The notes under the pieces are model-generated. The model ran no database searches, was not told where the DNA came from, and saw nothing but the letters and a program-made list of their open reading frames with translations. This document shows, piece by piece, positions 8,193 to 16,554 of a DNA stretch of 64,000 nucleotides (position 1 is its first letter; each line of letters starts with the position of its first letter). The stretch lies in the NCBI RefSeq assembly GCF_024169245.1, contig NZ_JALJWP010000001.1:1240001-1304000 (forward strand), given 5' to 3'. This DNA is from Pseudomonas koreensis (GTDB lineage: Bacteria > Pseudomonadota > Gammaproteobacteria > Pseudomonadales > Pseudomonadaceae). Made by a program: the position numbers and the translations under genes.

Positions 8193-10150
8193 TGGGTGGC
8201 TCCTGGTTGCGCGGTGGTACGTGCGGACGACGGATCAGTCGGCAGTGTGAAAGTACGCAGATCGATGGTTGGCGCATTTGCGCTGCCGCCGAGTCGATGG
8301 TCGAGTACCAGCAACCTGGCCTTACTCAAGCCCTGATGGAGCTGATCGAAGTACCGCTCCAGCACGAAGGCCTGACCGGCACTGGCGAAGGCTTTCTGTT
8401 CGGCACTGAATTTCAGGTCGGCGGTTTGCGCGGCGGCATTGATCTCCCGGGCGTTTGCCGTTGCCTGGTCGCCCGCCGTGCTCGCCTGCAACTGCGCTTC
8501 GTTGCTGGCCTGCGCAGCCGCCCCGCGTTCGCGAGCGATCAACGCCTGCGCGCCAATCTGCGCCGCTTGGACACTGTGATAGGCATTCGCCGCGCCGGCC
8601 GGTGGATGAATCGCTTCGACAACGGTGGCGAGGATTTCCACACCACTGTTCAGTCTGTTCAGATCGCTTTGCACCGCGCGACCGATTTCCTCGGCCAGCC
8701 CTGCCCTGTCGTCGCCGAGCAAACCGTCGAGGGTGCGCGAGGCAAAATCGTGAACCAGGATGCGGCTGGCAGTGCTGCGAATCAGTGTCGGTACGTTGGC
8801 GCTGTTATAGGTCGCGGCGAGCGCCGCTTCGTCGTTCAGACCGATGCGATAAACAAAGCGCACGTCCATGTTGACGATCTGCAGGCCCTGTTGCGCGCCT
8901 CGGCTGCTGGCGATGACCTGGGATTTGTCGTTGACGTGGCTGGCGTCCCACAAACGGTTGGCGGTCAGCGGTGCCGGGCCTTCAGCGGAAGCGGACTGCA
9001 CGGCCAACGGCTTGTCGCCGACGCTGGTTGCCAGTTCGTGGACGACGCCGTTTTCGGCGCTCAGCACACGCCCCAACGGCCAAGGCAATCCGGCGTGCAA
9101 ACCTGGGCCGAACACCTGTTCCGGTTTACCGAAGCGCTCATAGATGCCGCGACCTTGCAGAGGGATTTCATGTAAGCCGGTCAGCAGCCAACCCACCAGT
9201 GCGACCACTGCCATCACTGGCAACAGGGCCCGGCGCATGTAACTGAAGGCCCAGATCTGGCGCAGATCGATACCAAAGCGGTTGTGCATTTCATCCTGCA
9301 ACGCGAGCAACGGCTGCGGCGGCCAGCGCAGCATATCGGCGATAAAATTGCGCGCCAGCAGGGTCGGTTCCAGTTGCTCGCGGCGCGGGCTGAAGACTGA
9401 CAGCAGCGCGCGCAACAACAGTTCGATGGCAACCAGCATCGGCAGGATGGCGCTGAGCACCGCCACGCGAACCGGCCAGACCGCGTGCTCACTGGCAAAC
9501 AACAGGCACAATGCGCCGATCAGAAGGGTGATGATCGCCACCCGGGTCAGTTGCGCCAGTGTCGCCGCTTCAGGCCATTGCGCCGGCGGCTCCTGGGCCA
9601 GCTGCCGCTCCAGCACCAGCAAGACAAACGCCAGCAACAGCGCCAGGGCGGCACCGATGCTCGCCGAAATACCCAACGCCGCCGCAGGTAAAGTGAGATT
9701 CCACACCTGCTCAATACTGAGTATCACCAGCAACGCCCAGCCGCCGAGCCATAACGTCGGCGCGCCGATCTGCCCGAGCAGATGGCGGCTGCGCTGGCTC
9801 AAGCGCTCCAGAAGCCTTTCGTACCAGCCATCAACTGCGGCGCCCTCCTCAGCGACTGCTTTTTGCGACACTGGCGGATGCATCACCCGTGCGCGCCATT
9901 GCGTCACGCACCAGGCTGATTGCAGACCGGCGACCAGCACCAGCAAAGCTGCGCTCTGATTGATCAGCATCGGCAACCACAGCGATTGCGGCGCAAAAAG
10001 ACCGACGAAAAACGCCAGCACCCAGCCCGACACGGCCACTGCGCCGAGTCCATACGCCAACCGACGCAATTTGCGTGACTGCGCGGCTGCCTGCTGAAAG
10101 CGCGGCAGCCCGGTGACTGGCGTGGCGTCCAACTCAAGATCGACTTGCAT
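8189..10150 (-). CDS. Polytopic SPFH/band-7 protein (HflK-like fusion)
   Basis: This 653-residue protein is the first gene of the SPFH/ATPase operon. Unlike ordinary HflK it starts with a multi-spanning hydrophobic part: helices near residues 30-52, 57-80, 130-185 (probably two) and 200-250 (probably two), then one near 308-330 immediately before the band-7 domain. That domain begins at LQGRGIYERFGKPEQVFGPGLHAG. The C-terminal third is an Ala/Gln-rich coiled coil (ARERGAAAQASNEAQLQAS). The ATG at 10150 follows a candidate Zur box by about 35 bases. The polytopic part does not match a family I can name. Confidence 0.78.
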   Translation of the reverse strand: MQVDLELDATPVTGLPRFQQAAAQSRKLRRLAYGLGAVAVSGWVLAFFVGLFAPQSLWLPMLINQSAALLVLVAGLQSAWCVTQWRARVMHPPVSQKAVAEEGAAVDGWYERLLERLSQRSRHLLGQIGAPTLWLGGWALLVILSIEQVWNLTLPAAALGISASIGAALALLLAFVLLVLERQLAQEPPAQWPEAATLAQLTRVAIITLLIGALCLLFASEHAVWPVRVAVLSAILPMLVAIELLLRALLSVFSPRREQLEPTLLARNFIADMLRWPPQPLLALQDEMHNRFGIDLRQIWAFSYMRRALLPVMAVVALVGWLLTGLHEIPLQGRGIYERFGKPEQVFGPGLHAGLPWPLGRVLSAENGVVHELATSVGDKPLAVQSASAEGPAPLTANRLWDASHVNDKSQVIASSRGAQQGLQIVNMDVRFVYRIGLNDEAALAATYNSANVPTLIRSTASRILVHDFASRTLDGLLGDDRAGLAEEIGRAVQSDLNRLNSGVEILATVVEAIHPPAGAANAYHSVQAAQIGAQALIARERGAAAQASNEAQLQASTAGDQATANAREINAAAQTADLKFSAEQKAFASAGQAFVLERYFDQLHQGLSKARLLVLDHRLGGSANAPTIDLRTFTLPTDPSSARTTAQPGATH

Positions 10151-10184
10151 ATCACCCCGAAAATGTAGGCCCTGCGTTCATAGC

Positions 10185-10197
10185 GTTACGATATAAC
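10185..10197. promoter_or_regulatory. Candidate Zur box
   Basis: GTTACGATATAAC matches the gammaproteobacterial Zur core GTTATAnTATAAC at 10 of 12 defined positions. It lies 35 bases upstream of the SPFH/ATPase operon and 165 bases upstream of lpdA. The position suits repression of the minus-strand operon when zinc is plentiful. This is a pattern match only. Confidence 0.5.
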
Positions 10198-10294
10198 GGA
10201 GACTGTGAAATATTCGTACACAATTGCACTTATTCAAAGACGCAGCAGCTGTCGCTTGCCTGAAGCCTTGACCGAAATGTTCGGCGAGGCTCAT

Positions 10295-10308
10295 ATTACG
10301 CACGTAAT
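10295..10308. promoter_or_regulatory. Inverted repeat upstream of lpdA
   Basis: ATTACG-CA-CGTAAT is a perfect 6-bp inverted repeat 54 bases before the lpdA start, where an operator could lie. I do not recognise the binding protein. Confidence 0.3.
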
Positions 10309-10361
10309 TTTTATCGCGACTAATCTTGGCTATCCCCCATCGAGCAATATGGAGCAAGCGC

Positions 10362-11762
10362 ATGAGCAACTATGACGTGGTGATTCTGGGCGGTGGTCCC
10401 GGCGGGTATAACGCAGCGATCCGCGCCGGCCAGCTCGGCCTTAAGGCTGCTTGTGTCGAAGGGCGTTCGACCCTTGGCGGCACCTGCCTGAACGTTGGTT
10501 GCATGCCGTCCAAAGCCTTGTTGCACGCCTCCGAGCTCTATGCCGCTGCGGTGGGCACCGAGTTCGCCAACCTCGGCATCGAAGTCAAACCGACGCTGAA
10601 CCTGGCGCAAATGATGAAACAGAAAGACGAAAGCGTCGCCGGCCTGACCAAAGGCATCGAGTTTCTGTTTCGCAAGAACAAAGTCGACTGGATCAAGGGT
10701 TGGGGCCATATCGACGGCCCGGGCAAAGTCTCGGTGACCGACGCTCAGGGCAACAAGACCGAGCTCAGCGCCAAGGACATCATCATCGCCACCGGCTCCG
10801 AGCCCAGTCCCCTGCCCGGCGTCGAGATCGACAACCAGCGCATCCTCGATTCCACCGGCGCGCTGTCGCTGAGCGAAGTGCCCAAGCATCTGGTGGTGAT
10901 AGGCGCCGGGGTGATCGGCCTGGAGCTGGGTTCGGTATGGCGCCGACTCGGCGCGCAGGTCACCGTGGTCGAATATCTTGATCGCATCTGCCCCGGCGTC
11001 GATGGCGAGGCCGGCAAAACCTTGCAGCGCGCGCTGAGCAAACAGGGCATTGCCTTCAAATTGAGCTCGAAGGTCACCAGCGCCACCAGCTCCGCTACAG
11101 GCGTGCAGCTCAGCGTCGAGCCTGCCGCTGGCGGCGCTGCCGAGCTGATTGAAGCCGATTATGTGCTGGTGGCCATCGGTCGCCGGCCGTACACCCAAGG
11201 CTTGGGGCTGGAGAACGTTGGCCTGAGCACCGACCAACGCGGCATGCTGGCGAACAAGCAACATCGCACCGAAGCCGCCGGGGTCTGGGTCATCGGCGAC
11301 GTCACGTCAGGGCCGATGCTCGCGCACAAGGCTGAGGACGAAGCCATGGCCTGCGTCGAGCAGATCCACGGCAAGGCCGGCGAGGTCAATTACGCGCTGA
11401 TCCCCAACGTCATCTACACCCAACCGGAACTGGCCAGCGTTGGCCAGACCGAAGAACAGCTCAAGGCCGAGGGCCGTGCCTACAAAGTGGGCAAGTTTCC
11501 CTTCAGCGCCAACAGCCGGGCGAAGATCAATCACGAAACGGAAGGCTTTGCCAAAGTTCTCGCCGACGAACGCACGGACGAAGTGCTCGGCGTGCACCTG
11601 GTCGGGCCGAGCGTGAGCGAAATGATCGGCGAGTTTTGCGTGGCAATGGAATTCAGCGCATCGGCCGAGGATATTGCCCTGACCTGCCATCCGCACCCGA
11701 CGCGCTCGGAAGCGCTGCGTCAGGCGGCGATGAATGTCGAGGGGATGGCGACGCAGATGTAA
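10362..11762 (+). CDS. lpdA: Dihydrolipoyl dehydrogenase (stand-alone copy)
   Basis: This 466-residue flavoprotein reoxidises protein-bound dihydrolipoamide with NAD+, as the E3 component of 2-oxo-acid dehydrogenase complexes or the glycine cleavage system. It shows the FAD-binding GGGPGGYNAA, the redox-active disulfide GGTCLNVGCMPSK, the NAD-binding GAGVIGLELGSVW, the second FAD motif VIGDVTSGPMLAHKA, and the C-terminal HPHPTRSE with the catalytic His-Glu. The ATG at 10362 is preceded by GGAGC; an upstream in-frame ATG at 10326 adds unrelated residues. It is not next to E1 or E2 genes, like the extra Lpd3-type enzyme of pseudomonads, so its complex is unknown. Confidence 0.93.
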   Translation: MSNYDVVILGGGPGGYNAAIRAGQLGLKAACVEGRSTLGGTCLNVGCMPSKALLHASELYAAAVGTEFANLGIEVKPTLNLAQMMKQKDESVAGLTKGIEFLFRKNKVDWIKGWGHIDGPGKVSVTDAQGNKTELSAKDIIIATGSEPSPLPGVEIDNQRILDSTGALSLSEVPKHLVVIGAGVIGLELGSVWRRLGAQVTVVEYLDRICPGVDGEAGKTLQRALSKQGIAFKLSSKVTSATSSATGVQLSVEPAAGGAAELIEADYVLVAIGRRPYTQGLGLENVGLSTDQRGMLANKQHRTEAAGVWVIGDVTSGPMLAHKAEDEAMACVEQIHGKAGEVNYALIPNVIYTQPELASVGQTEEQLKAEGRAYKVGKFPFSANSRAKINHETEGFAKVLADERTDEVLGVHLVGPSVSEMIGEFCVAMEFSASAEDIALTCHPHPTRSEALRQAAMNVEGMATQM

Positions 11763-11784
11763 ATCTCCAAGCCTTGCGCGCTCC

Positions 11785-11848
11785 TTCGCGAGCAGGCTCG
11801 CTCCCACTTGGAATGCGTTACCCCTGTGGGAGCGAGCCTGCTCGCGAA
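11785..11848. repeat. REP-type perfect palindrome
   Basis: A 23-base arm (TTCGCGAGCAGGCTCGCTCC continuing into CAC) is repeated exactly inverted after an 18-base loop. It starts 23 bases after the lpdA stop, between convergent genes, and could act as a terminator. The arm core matches the repeats at 691 and 35270. Confidence 0.9.
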
Positions 11849-11862
11849 TGGCGCCACCCGAT

Positions 11863-12336
11863 CTACAGCGGCAGATGCCCTAACGGCAACGCGCCCGGCG
11901 CCTTCACCGTATGAATGGCAAAGTTGCTGCGAATATCGCTCACTCCCGGCAGTTTCAGCAGATGGCCACTGACAAAGCGGTCATACGCACGCAGATCCGG
12001 CACCACCACTTGCAACAGGAAATCCGACTCCCCGGACACCAGAAAGGCCGAGATCACCTCGGGTAACGCAGTGACAGCGGCATAGAAAGCCTCGGCGCGT
12101 TCTTCGTTGTGCCGCTCGACTTTGACGCCGACAAACACCGTCAGCCCCAGTCCGACTTCGTCGCGATCCAGATTGGCCTGATAGCCACGAATCACTCCCG
12201 CCTCTTCCAGCATGCGCACCCGCCGCAGGCACGGCGAGGCCGACAGGCCGATTTCCTCCGCCAGCTCGACATTGCTCAAGCGGCCGTTGCGTTGCAGCGC
12301 GGCGAGAATCTTGCGGTCATAGGCGTCGAGTTTCAT
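11863..12336 (-). CDS. Lrp/AsnC family transcriptional regulator
   Basis: This 157-residue protein has an N-terminal winged helix-turn-helix (LDAYDRKILAALQRNGRLSN and the recognition helix LSASPCLRRVRMLEEAG). An AsnC-type ligand-binding domain follows, ending in the LPGVSDIRSNFAIHTVK strand pattern. It is divergent from a LysE-type exporter gene. In many proteobacteria that pairing means the regulator senses an amino acid and activates its exporter, so local regulation of the neighbour is likely but inferred. Confidence 0.9.
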   Translation of the reverse strand: MKLDAYDRKILAALQRNGRLSNVELAEEIGLSASPCLRRVRMLEEAGVIRGYQANLDRDEVGLGLTVFVGVKVERHNEERAEAFYAAVTALPEVISAFLVSGESDFLLQVVVPDLRAYDRFVSGHLLKLPGVSDIRSNFAIHTVKAPGALPLGHLPL

Positions 12337-12481
12337 CTTTGGCAGATCCCGATAGTTACACGGTGGAAAACCAGCAGGTTATGCCAAACACGCAGGATTT
12401 TGAAGCTGACTACGCAAGCACCTGCCCTGCCCTCTCGCACTAGACTGGCGCGTGCAAATCACCAACGAAAGAGGGCGCGAC

Positions 12482-13111
12482 GTGGCAAGTCTCTGGCTGT
12501 TTATCCTGACCCTGGCTGTGGTTCTGCTATTGCCGGGACCGGACATGATCCTGCTCTTGCAAACCGGTGCGCGGCAAGGTCGCGCTGCGGCGCTGGCCAC
12601 GGCGTTGGGCCTGGCCATCGCCCGCGCCTGCCATGTGGTACTGGCAGCATTGGGCCTGGCGGCGCTGTTCAAAACGGCACCGTGGACCTTTGACGTGGTG
12701 CGCATCGCCGGTGCGGCGTACCTGCTGTGGATCGGCATTCAATGTTTTCGCAGCTCGCTGGTGCCGAGCCTGCAAACGCAAGCGCAGACATCTGCCAAGG
12801 GCCAGTGGCGCGAGGCAATACGGCGCGGCCTGCTGACCAACCTGCTCAACCCCAAGGCGTTGCTGTTCTGCTCGGTGCTGCTGCCGCAATTCATCGTCAG
12901 TCACGGCGCGTCGGTGTTGGCCCAGTTCGCCGTACTCGGCGTGGTGCTGGTCAGCGTCGGCCTGCTTTTCGACAGTGTTGTCGCCCTGACCGGCGCGGCA
13001 TTGGGCCGTTGGCTGCAACACAGTCCTACGGCCCAACGCGTTCAGCAATGGCTGTTCGGCAGCCTGTTGATCGGCTTCGCCGTACGCCTGAGCTTCCTTC
13101 AGCAGGCTTAA
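12482..13111 (+). CDS. LysE family amino-acid exporter
   Basis: This 209-residue inner-membrane protein has the LysE/RhtB signature near the start (LLPGPDMILLLQTGARQGR) and about six hydrophobic segments, with the family motif GLLTNLLNPKALLFCSVLLPQF in the middle. It likely exports amino acids or derivatives. The chosen start is a GTG at 12482 with AAAGAGGGCG just upstream; an upstream GTG at 12452 would add ten polar residues before the first helix. Its stop shares the palindromic TTAA with the stop of the convergent gene. The specific substrate is unknown. Confidence 0.85.
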   Translation: MASLWLFILTLAVVLLLPGPDMILLLQTGARQGRAAALATALGLAIARACHVVLAALGLAALFKTAPWTFDVVRIAGAAYLLWIGIQCFRSSLVPSLQTQAQTSAKGQWREAIRRGLLTNLLNPKALLFCSVLLPQFIVSHGASVLAQFAVLGVVLVSVGLLFDSVVALTGAALGRWLQHSPTAQRVQQWLFGSLLIGFAVRLSFLQQA

Positions 13112-15243
13112 GCCTGGCGTACCTTGCGTTGACGACGGGTGATCAACACAAGCGCGGCAACAGCGACAAGCGCCACCACGCCAATCTGCACTGGCCACTT
13201 GTATGGGCGCAGTGCAGCCCGCACGGCATCGGTCACCTGCATGACGTAGCGCTTGTCGGCATTCTCGAAGTCCGGGTACGGGCATTGATTGCCGAAGTCC
13301 TGCGCCCACGGCACATAAGGGCCTTCCTTGACGTAGCGCTGATACAGCGCACTCTGGTCTGCAAGGCTGCTGTTCCAGCCGGCGGCATTACATAACACGG
13401 CGGCGAACGCCTGACTGGTGTGCGGCAGGTTATCGGCGGCGCGACTGGCCAGCGCCGTGGCGACAAAACGATAGTGATAACGCTGATCCGGTTGTGCGGC
13501 GCTGGCCTGCTGGCGCTGCACTTCCGCCGTGGAAATCAGCGGGCCGACATCCAGCTTCGTGCTCTCCAGCGTGTAGCTGCCGCCGAAAGTGGCGTAATCA
13601 GGCGCCATCTCATAACCGAGGATGTCCATGCCCCACTCCCGGGCTGTCCATGCGGCGTTGTACAACGCACTGGCGCGTTTGCTCGGCCACCATGCCGACT
13701 CGGCCTTGAGGCGTTGCTCGCCATAGAGTCGGGCCTTGTGCTGCAAATCGTCACTGGCGAAGTAACCGACCGCTTCCTCGTAACGGCCCTCACGGAGTAA
13801 ACGTCGGCCGAGCAGATTGCGCAGATTGGCGGCCACCGACAGCGGCACATAGTTATCGCGCTCCTGCTGAGTCAATGGCGGCGGCGCCGGCACGTTCTCA
13901 TCGACATACTGTTTGAGCTCGTCGACCGTCAGCACCCGCTCGGCAACGGTGGCGGCATCGAACCAGTAAATGCTGTTGCTGCGATACAGCTGCACGAACG
14001 CTTGCAGGTATTCGCCGCGTTGCAACGCGAGGATCGCGCTTTCGCCCTCGACCCGGCATTTCGGCTGCACGGTTTCAAACGCCCAGTCCGGTGTGCGGCG
14101 ATAACCCCAGTCTTCGTTCTGCGGGAAAGCCTGGGCGGCTTTGGCGTAGGCTGCCGCGGCGGCAGTCGTGTCGCCATCACGCACCGCCAGTTTTGCCCGC
14201 AACCACCAAGCGAGCCCGCCGTCCCCGGCATTGTCGAGGAAGGCCTTGGCAGACGCATAGTCGCCCTGTTGATAACTCATTGCCGCCAATCGATCGGCAT
14301 TGTCGAGGCTGCCACGAGTGCTGTTCTGCAGCAGCGTCACCAGTTTCTTTTCGTTCGGCGGCTGCTCGCCAAATGACCAGCCCTGACGACTGACCAGCGA
14401 CGCCGTAACCAGTTGCTGCACCGCTGGCTGCTGCAGCAGTTTTGCCAGCTGCGCCTCAGGCAACTCGGCCAGTTCATTCATCACTTGCTTGAGCGAGGTG
14501 TAACCCACGGCCGAACCGTGCAGGTTCTGTGCTTCGTACAATTGGATCGCGCCGCTCCAGTCGCCAGCGCTGCGCAACACTCGCGCCTCTTCACCGAGGC
14601 TGGCAACGCCCAGTTCCAGCGGATCGCTGAAGCCGTCGATGCTCAACTGCCGAGCCTGGCGAAAGGCAGCGCGCGCCTGCTCCAGCGCTTCGATGCGGTC
14701 GTGCGCCTCATTGCTCATGGCGAAGGCTATGCGCCCAAGGGAATACGCCGCCCAAGTGCTGCGCAACGGACGTTGGTCCGCCGGCAGCGCCAGCACCTTG
14801 TTGAAATACTCCGTGGCCAATTGATGATCGCCAGTGGTAAAGGCTACCGCGCCCGCCACGTACAAGCGGAGTTCCGCCGGCAGACTGGCGCCCTGCTCCT
14901 CGGCCTGACGTGCATCGCTGAGCCCGCGCAGCCGCTTGACCACCGCGTATTGCTCGGCGCTCAGGCCAACTTGTTCAGCCTGCTCGCGAGCCAGTTCAGA
15001 CGCATTGTCTTCTGCGTAGTCGTTGGGGTTGTGGGTGGCTGCAGTGACGTTTTTCAGCCCGGCAATGGTTTTTCCCAGGCGACTGATTTCGAAGCTGAAG
15101 CTGCCCTCAGGCAGATCGGCCAGCGTCTGCGCGCGATTGTCGAGCAGGCGCAACGGGAAGTCCGGGCCGCAGGCCAGCGCCGAACCCAATGGCAGGCTGA
15201 GGCTCAGGCAGAGCAGATGGCGGGGCCAGTTACGGGTCAACAT
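13108..15243 (-). CDS. Large periplasmic helical-repeat protein with C-terminal membrane anchor
   Basis: I do not recognise a named family for this 711-residue protein. It starts with a signal peptide (NWPRHLLCLSLSLPLGSALA before CGPDFP). The body is largely alpha-helical with TPR-like spacing (for example YFNKVLALPADQRPLRSTWA and YQQGDYASAKAFLDNAGDG). A single membrane helix near the C-terminus (VQIGVVALVAVAALVLI) is followed by a basic tail, RRQRKVRQA. The ATG at 15243 has AAGGAGGTTCGC directly before it. It overlaps the end of the DUF3142 lipoprotein gene by 14 bases, so the two probably act together at the cell envelope. Confidence 0.75.
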   Translation of the reverse strand: MLTRNWPRHLLCLSLSLPLGSALACGPDFPLRLLDNRAQTLADLPEGSFSFEISRLGKTIAGLKNVTAATHNPNDYAEDNASELAREQAEQVGLSAEQYAVVKRLRGLSDARQAEEQGASLPAELRLYVAGAVAFTTGDHQLATEYFNKVLALPADQRPLRSTWAAYSLGRIAFAMSNEAHDRIEALEQARAAFRQARQLSIDGFSDPLELGVASLGEEARVLRSAGDWSGAIQLYEAQNLHGSAVGYTSLKQVMNELAELPEAQLAKLLQQPAVQQLVTASLVSRQGWSFGEQPPNEKKLVTLLQNSTRGSLDNADRLAAMSYQQGDYASAKAFLDNAGDGGLAWWLRAKLAVRDGDTTAAAAAYAKAAQAFPQNEDWGYRRTPDWAFETVQPKCRVEGESAILALQRGEYLQAFVQLYRSNSIYWFDAATVAERVLTVDELKQYVDENVPAPPPLTQQERDNYVPLSVAANLRNLLGRRLLREGRYEEAVGYFASDDLQHKARLYGEQRLKAESAWWPSKRASALYNAAWTAREWGMDILGYEMAPDYATFGGSYTLESTKLDVGPLISTAEVQRQQASAAQPDQRYHYRFVATALASRAADNLPHTSQAFAAVLCNAAGWNSSLADQSALYQRYVKEGPYVPWAQDFGNQCPYPDFENADKRYVMQVTDAVRAALRPYKWPVQIGVVALVAVAALVLITRRQRKVRQA

Positions 15244-16414
15244 GCGAACCTCCTTGATCAATATGTGCACAGCGCGCCCAACCGATAGCGCGCTGCCCGC
15301 CCGCCGGCAAGCGGCCGTCACGCAGGCGGGTGAAGGTAAGCAGATCGGCGTGTTGTTGCAATGCATAACCGGCGAGCGCATCGGCGCCAGCACAGTCCTG
15401 CGCCTTCAGCGTGATTCGCGCGGGCCACGGGCTGTCGAGATTGCCACGGTTTTCGAGCTGGATGTCGTAGAGTCCTTCCTGCTCTTTGAACGACAGGCCC
15501 AGATGACTGCTGAGCAAATCACCTCGAGCCACGGCGCGTAAAGTCGTCAGGCTCCAGGCGCGACGGTCGTTGGCCAGCGGCAGACGAAACCAGATCAGCC
15601 CGGCGAGATGCTCGGGCGGATCCTCGCGCAAGGTGTTGGCCAATTGGCTGAGTTGCAGCGGATCGGCAAGCAATTCCCGGCGCTGCCCGCCGCGCTCGAG
15701 TTGTACTTCGCTTTCCACCACCGGCGCGCCACCGTCAGTATTCAACAGCGCAACGCCATAGGCCGGCAGCGCCAGATAGAACGGTTTGTCGCTGACGCGG
15801 GCCCAGGCCTTGGCCCACTTCAAAGCCTGCTGCGGATCAAACAGACCGCGTCGCGGATCGCTCACGGCGTGGACTTGCAGCACGCTGCTGTCGACGCTCT
15901 GCAACAGTGCCGGCAATTGCGCGCTATCGAGCCATGCCGGCAGCGCGGTGATGCTTAAAGGCAGCGATGGCGGCAAGGCCGTGCGCAAGTGTTCGAGCAG
16001 TTCAGCGTACGCGGCCAGCCGTGCACTGCCGGCATCATGGTCGATCTCGATACCCCTCAGGGTCAGACCTTGCGCCTGCCAGTCGGCGATGACCTGCAGA
16101 ATCTGCGCAGTGACCTGTTCATCGTCCAGCGACTGGAGCTGGCCATCGAGGCGAATCACCGCGATCAAAGGTCGGCCATCGGCTTTCAGTAATCCTGGAT
16201 CGACCTGCGCCCTGCTCCAACGAGTGCCCGGAAAACCCTGCAATGCCAGCACCCGCAACGTCGAGAAGTCACTGCGACTGGCGCGCAATGCCGGCTCGTG
16301 CGCGGGCGTCCACTGGCGTTGCCAGACATAGAGTTGCTGGTCGAGGGCAGGCGCGACGTGTTGCTCGCAACCCGCGAGCAACAGGCCAAGGAACAGACCC
16401 AAAATAAACCGCAT
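15230..16414 (-). CDS. DUF3142 lipoprotein
   Basis: The 394-residue product begins MRFILGLFLGLLLAGCEQ, a lipoprotein signal with lipobox LAGC. The residue after Cys is Glu, so the +2 Asp inner-membrane retention signal is absent and outer-membrane sorting is plausible. The following region has the beta/alpha pattern of a TIM-barrel-like fold (LIAVIRLDGQ, GLTLRGIEIDHDAGSARL, LSITALPAWL, FYLALPAYG), as expected for DUF3142. The catalytic role is unknown, but resemblance to glycoside-hydrolase barrels suggests sugar binding. It is the first gene of a two-gene unit with the downstream periplasmic repeat protein. Confidence 0.8.
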   Translation of the reverse strand: MRFILGLFLGLLLAGCEQHVAPALDQQLYVWQRQWTPAHEPALRASRSDFSTLRVLALQGFPGTRWSRAQVDPGLLKADGRPLIAVIRLDGQLQSLDDEQVTAQILQVIADWQAQGLTLRGIEIDHDAGSARLAAYAELLEHLRTALPPSLPLSITALPAWLDSAQLPALLQSVDSSVLQVHAVSDPRRGLFDPQQALKWAKAWARVSDKPFYLALPAYGVALLNTDGGAPVVESEVQLERGGQRRELLADPLQLSQLANTLREDPPEHLAGLIWFRLPLANDRRAWSLTTLRAVARGDLLSSHLGLSFKEQEGLYDIQLENRGNLDSPWPARITLKAQDCAGADALAGYALQQHADLLTFTRLRDGRLPAGGQRAIGWARCAHIDQGGSHVDP

Positions 16415-16464
16415 ACCTTGAAAATCCCTGAGACCACAGGGCTGCAAGGTTACACAAAAACCCC

Positions 16465-16554
16465 GTAGGAGCTGACGAGTGAAACGAGGCTGCGATCTTT
16501 TGATCGTGCGTTAACAATCAGGATCAAAAGATCGCAGCGTGCCGCAGCTCCTAC
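16465..16554. repeat. Second REP-like repeat family (nested palindrome)
   Basis: Outer arms GTAGGAGCTG and CAGCTCCTAC enclose a perfect 16-base inverted repeat, CTGCGATCTTTTGATC at 16490-16505 and its complement at 16522-16537. This differs from the GCGAGCAGGCTCGC family elsewhere in the window. The outer right arm contains the stop codon of the methyltransferase gene. Confidence 0.85.

Noticed and set aside
6124..10150. Calling the SPFH genes hflK and hflC proper
   Set aside because: The canonical pair lies with hfq and hflX and has different architecture; here there are three genes, one polytopic and one His-tailed, beside a metal ATPase.
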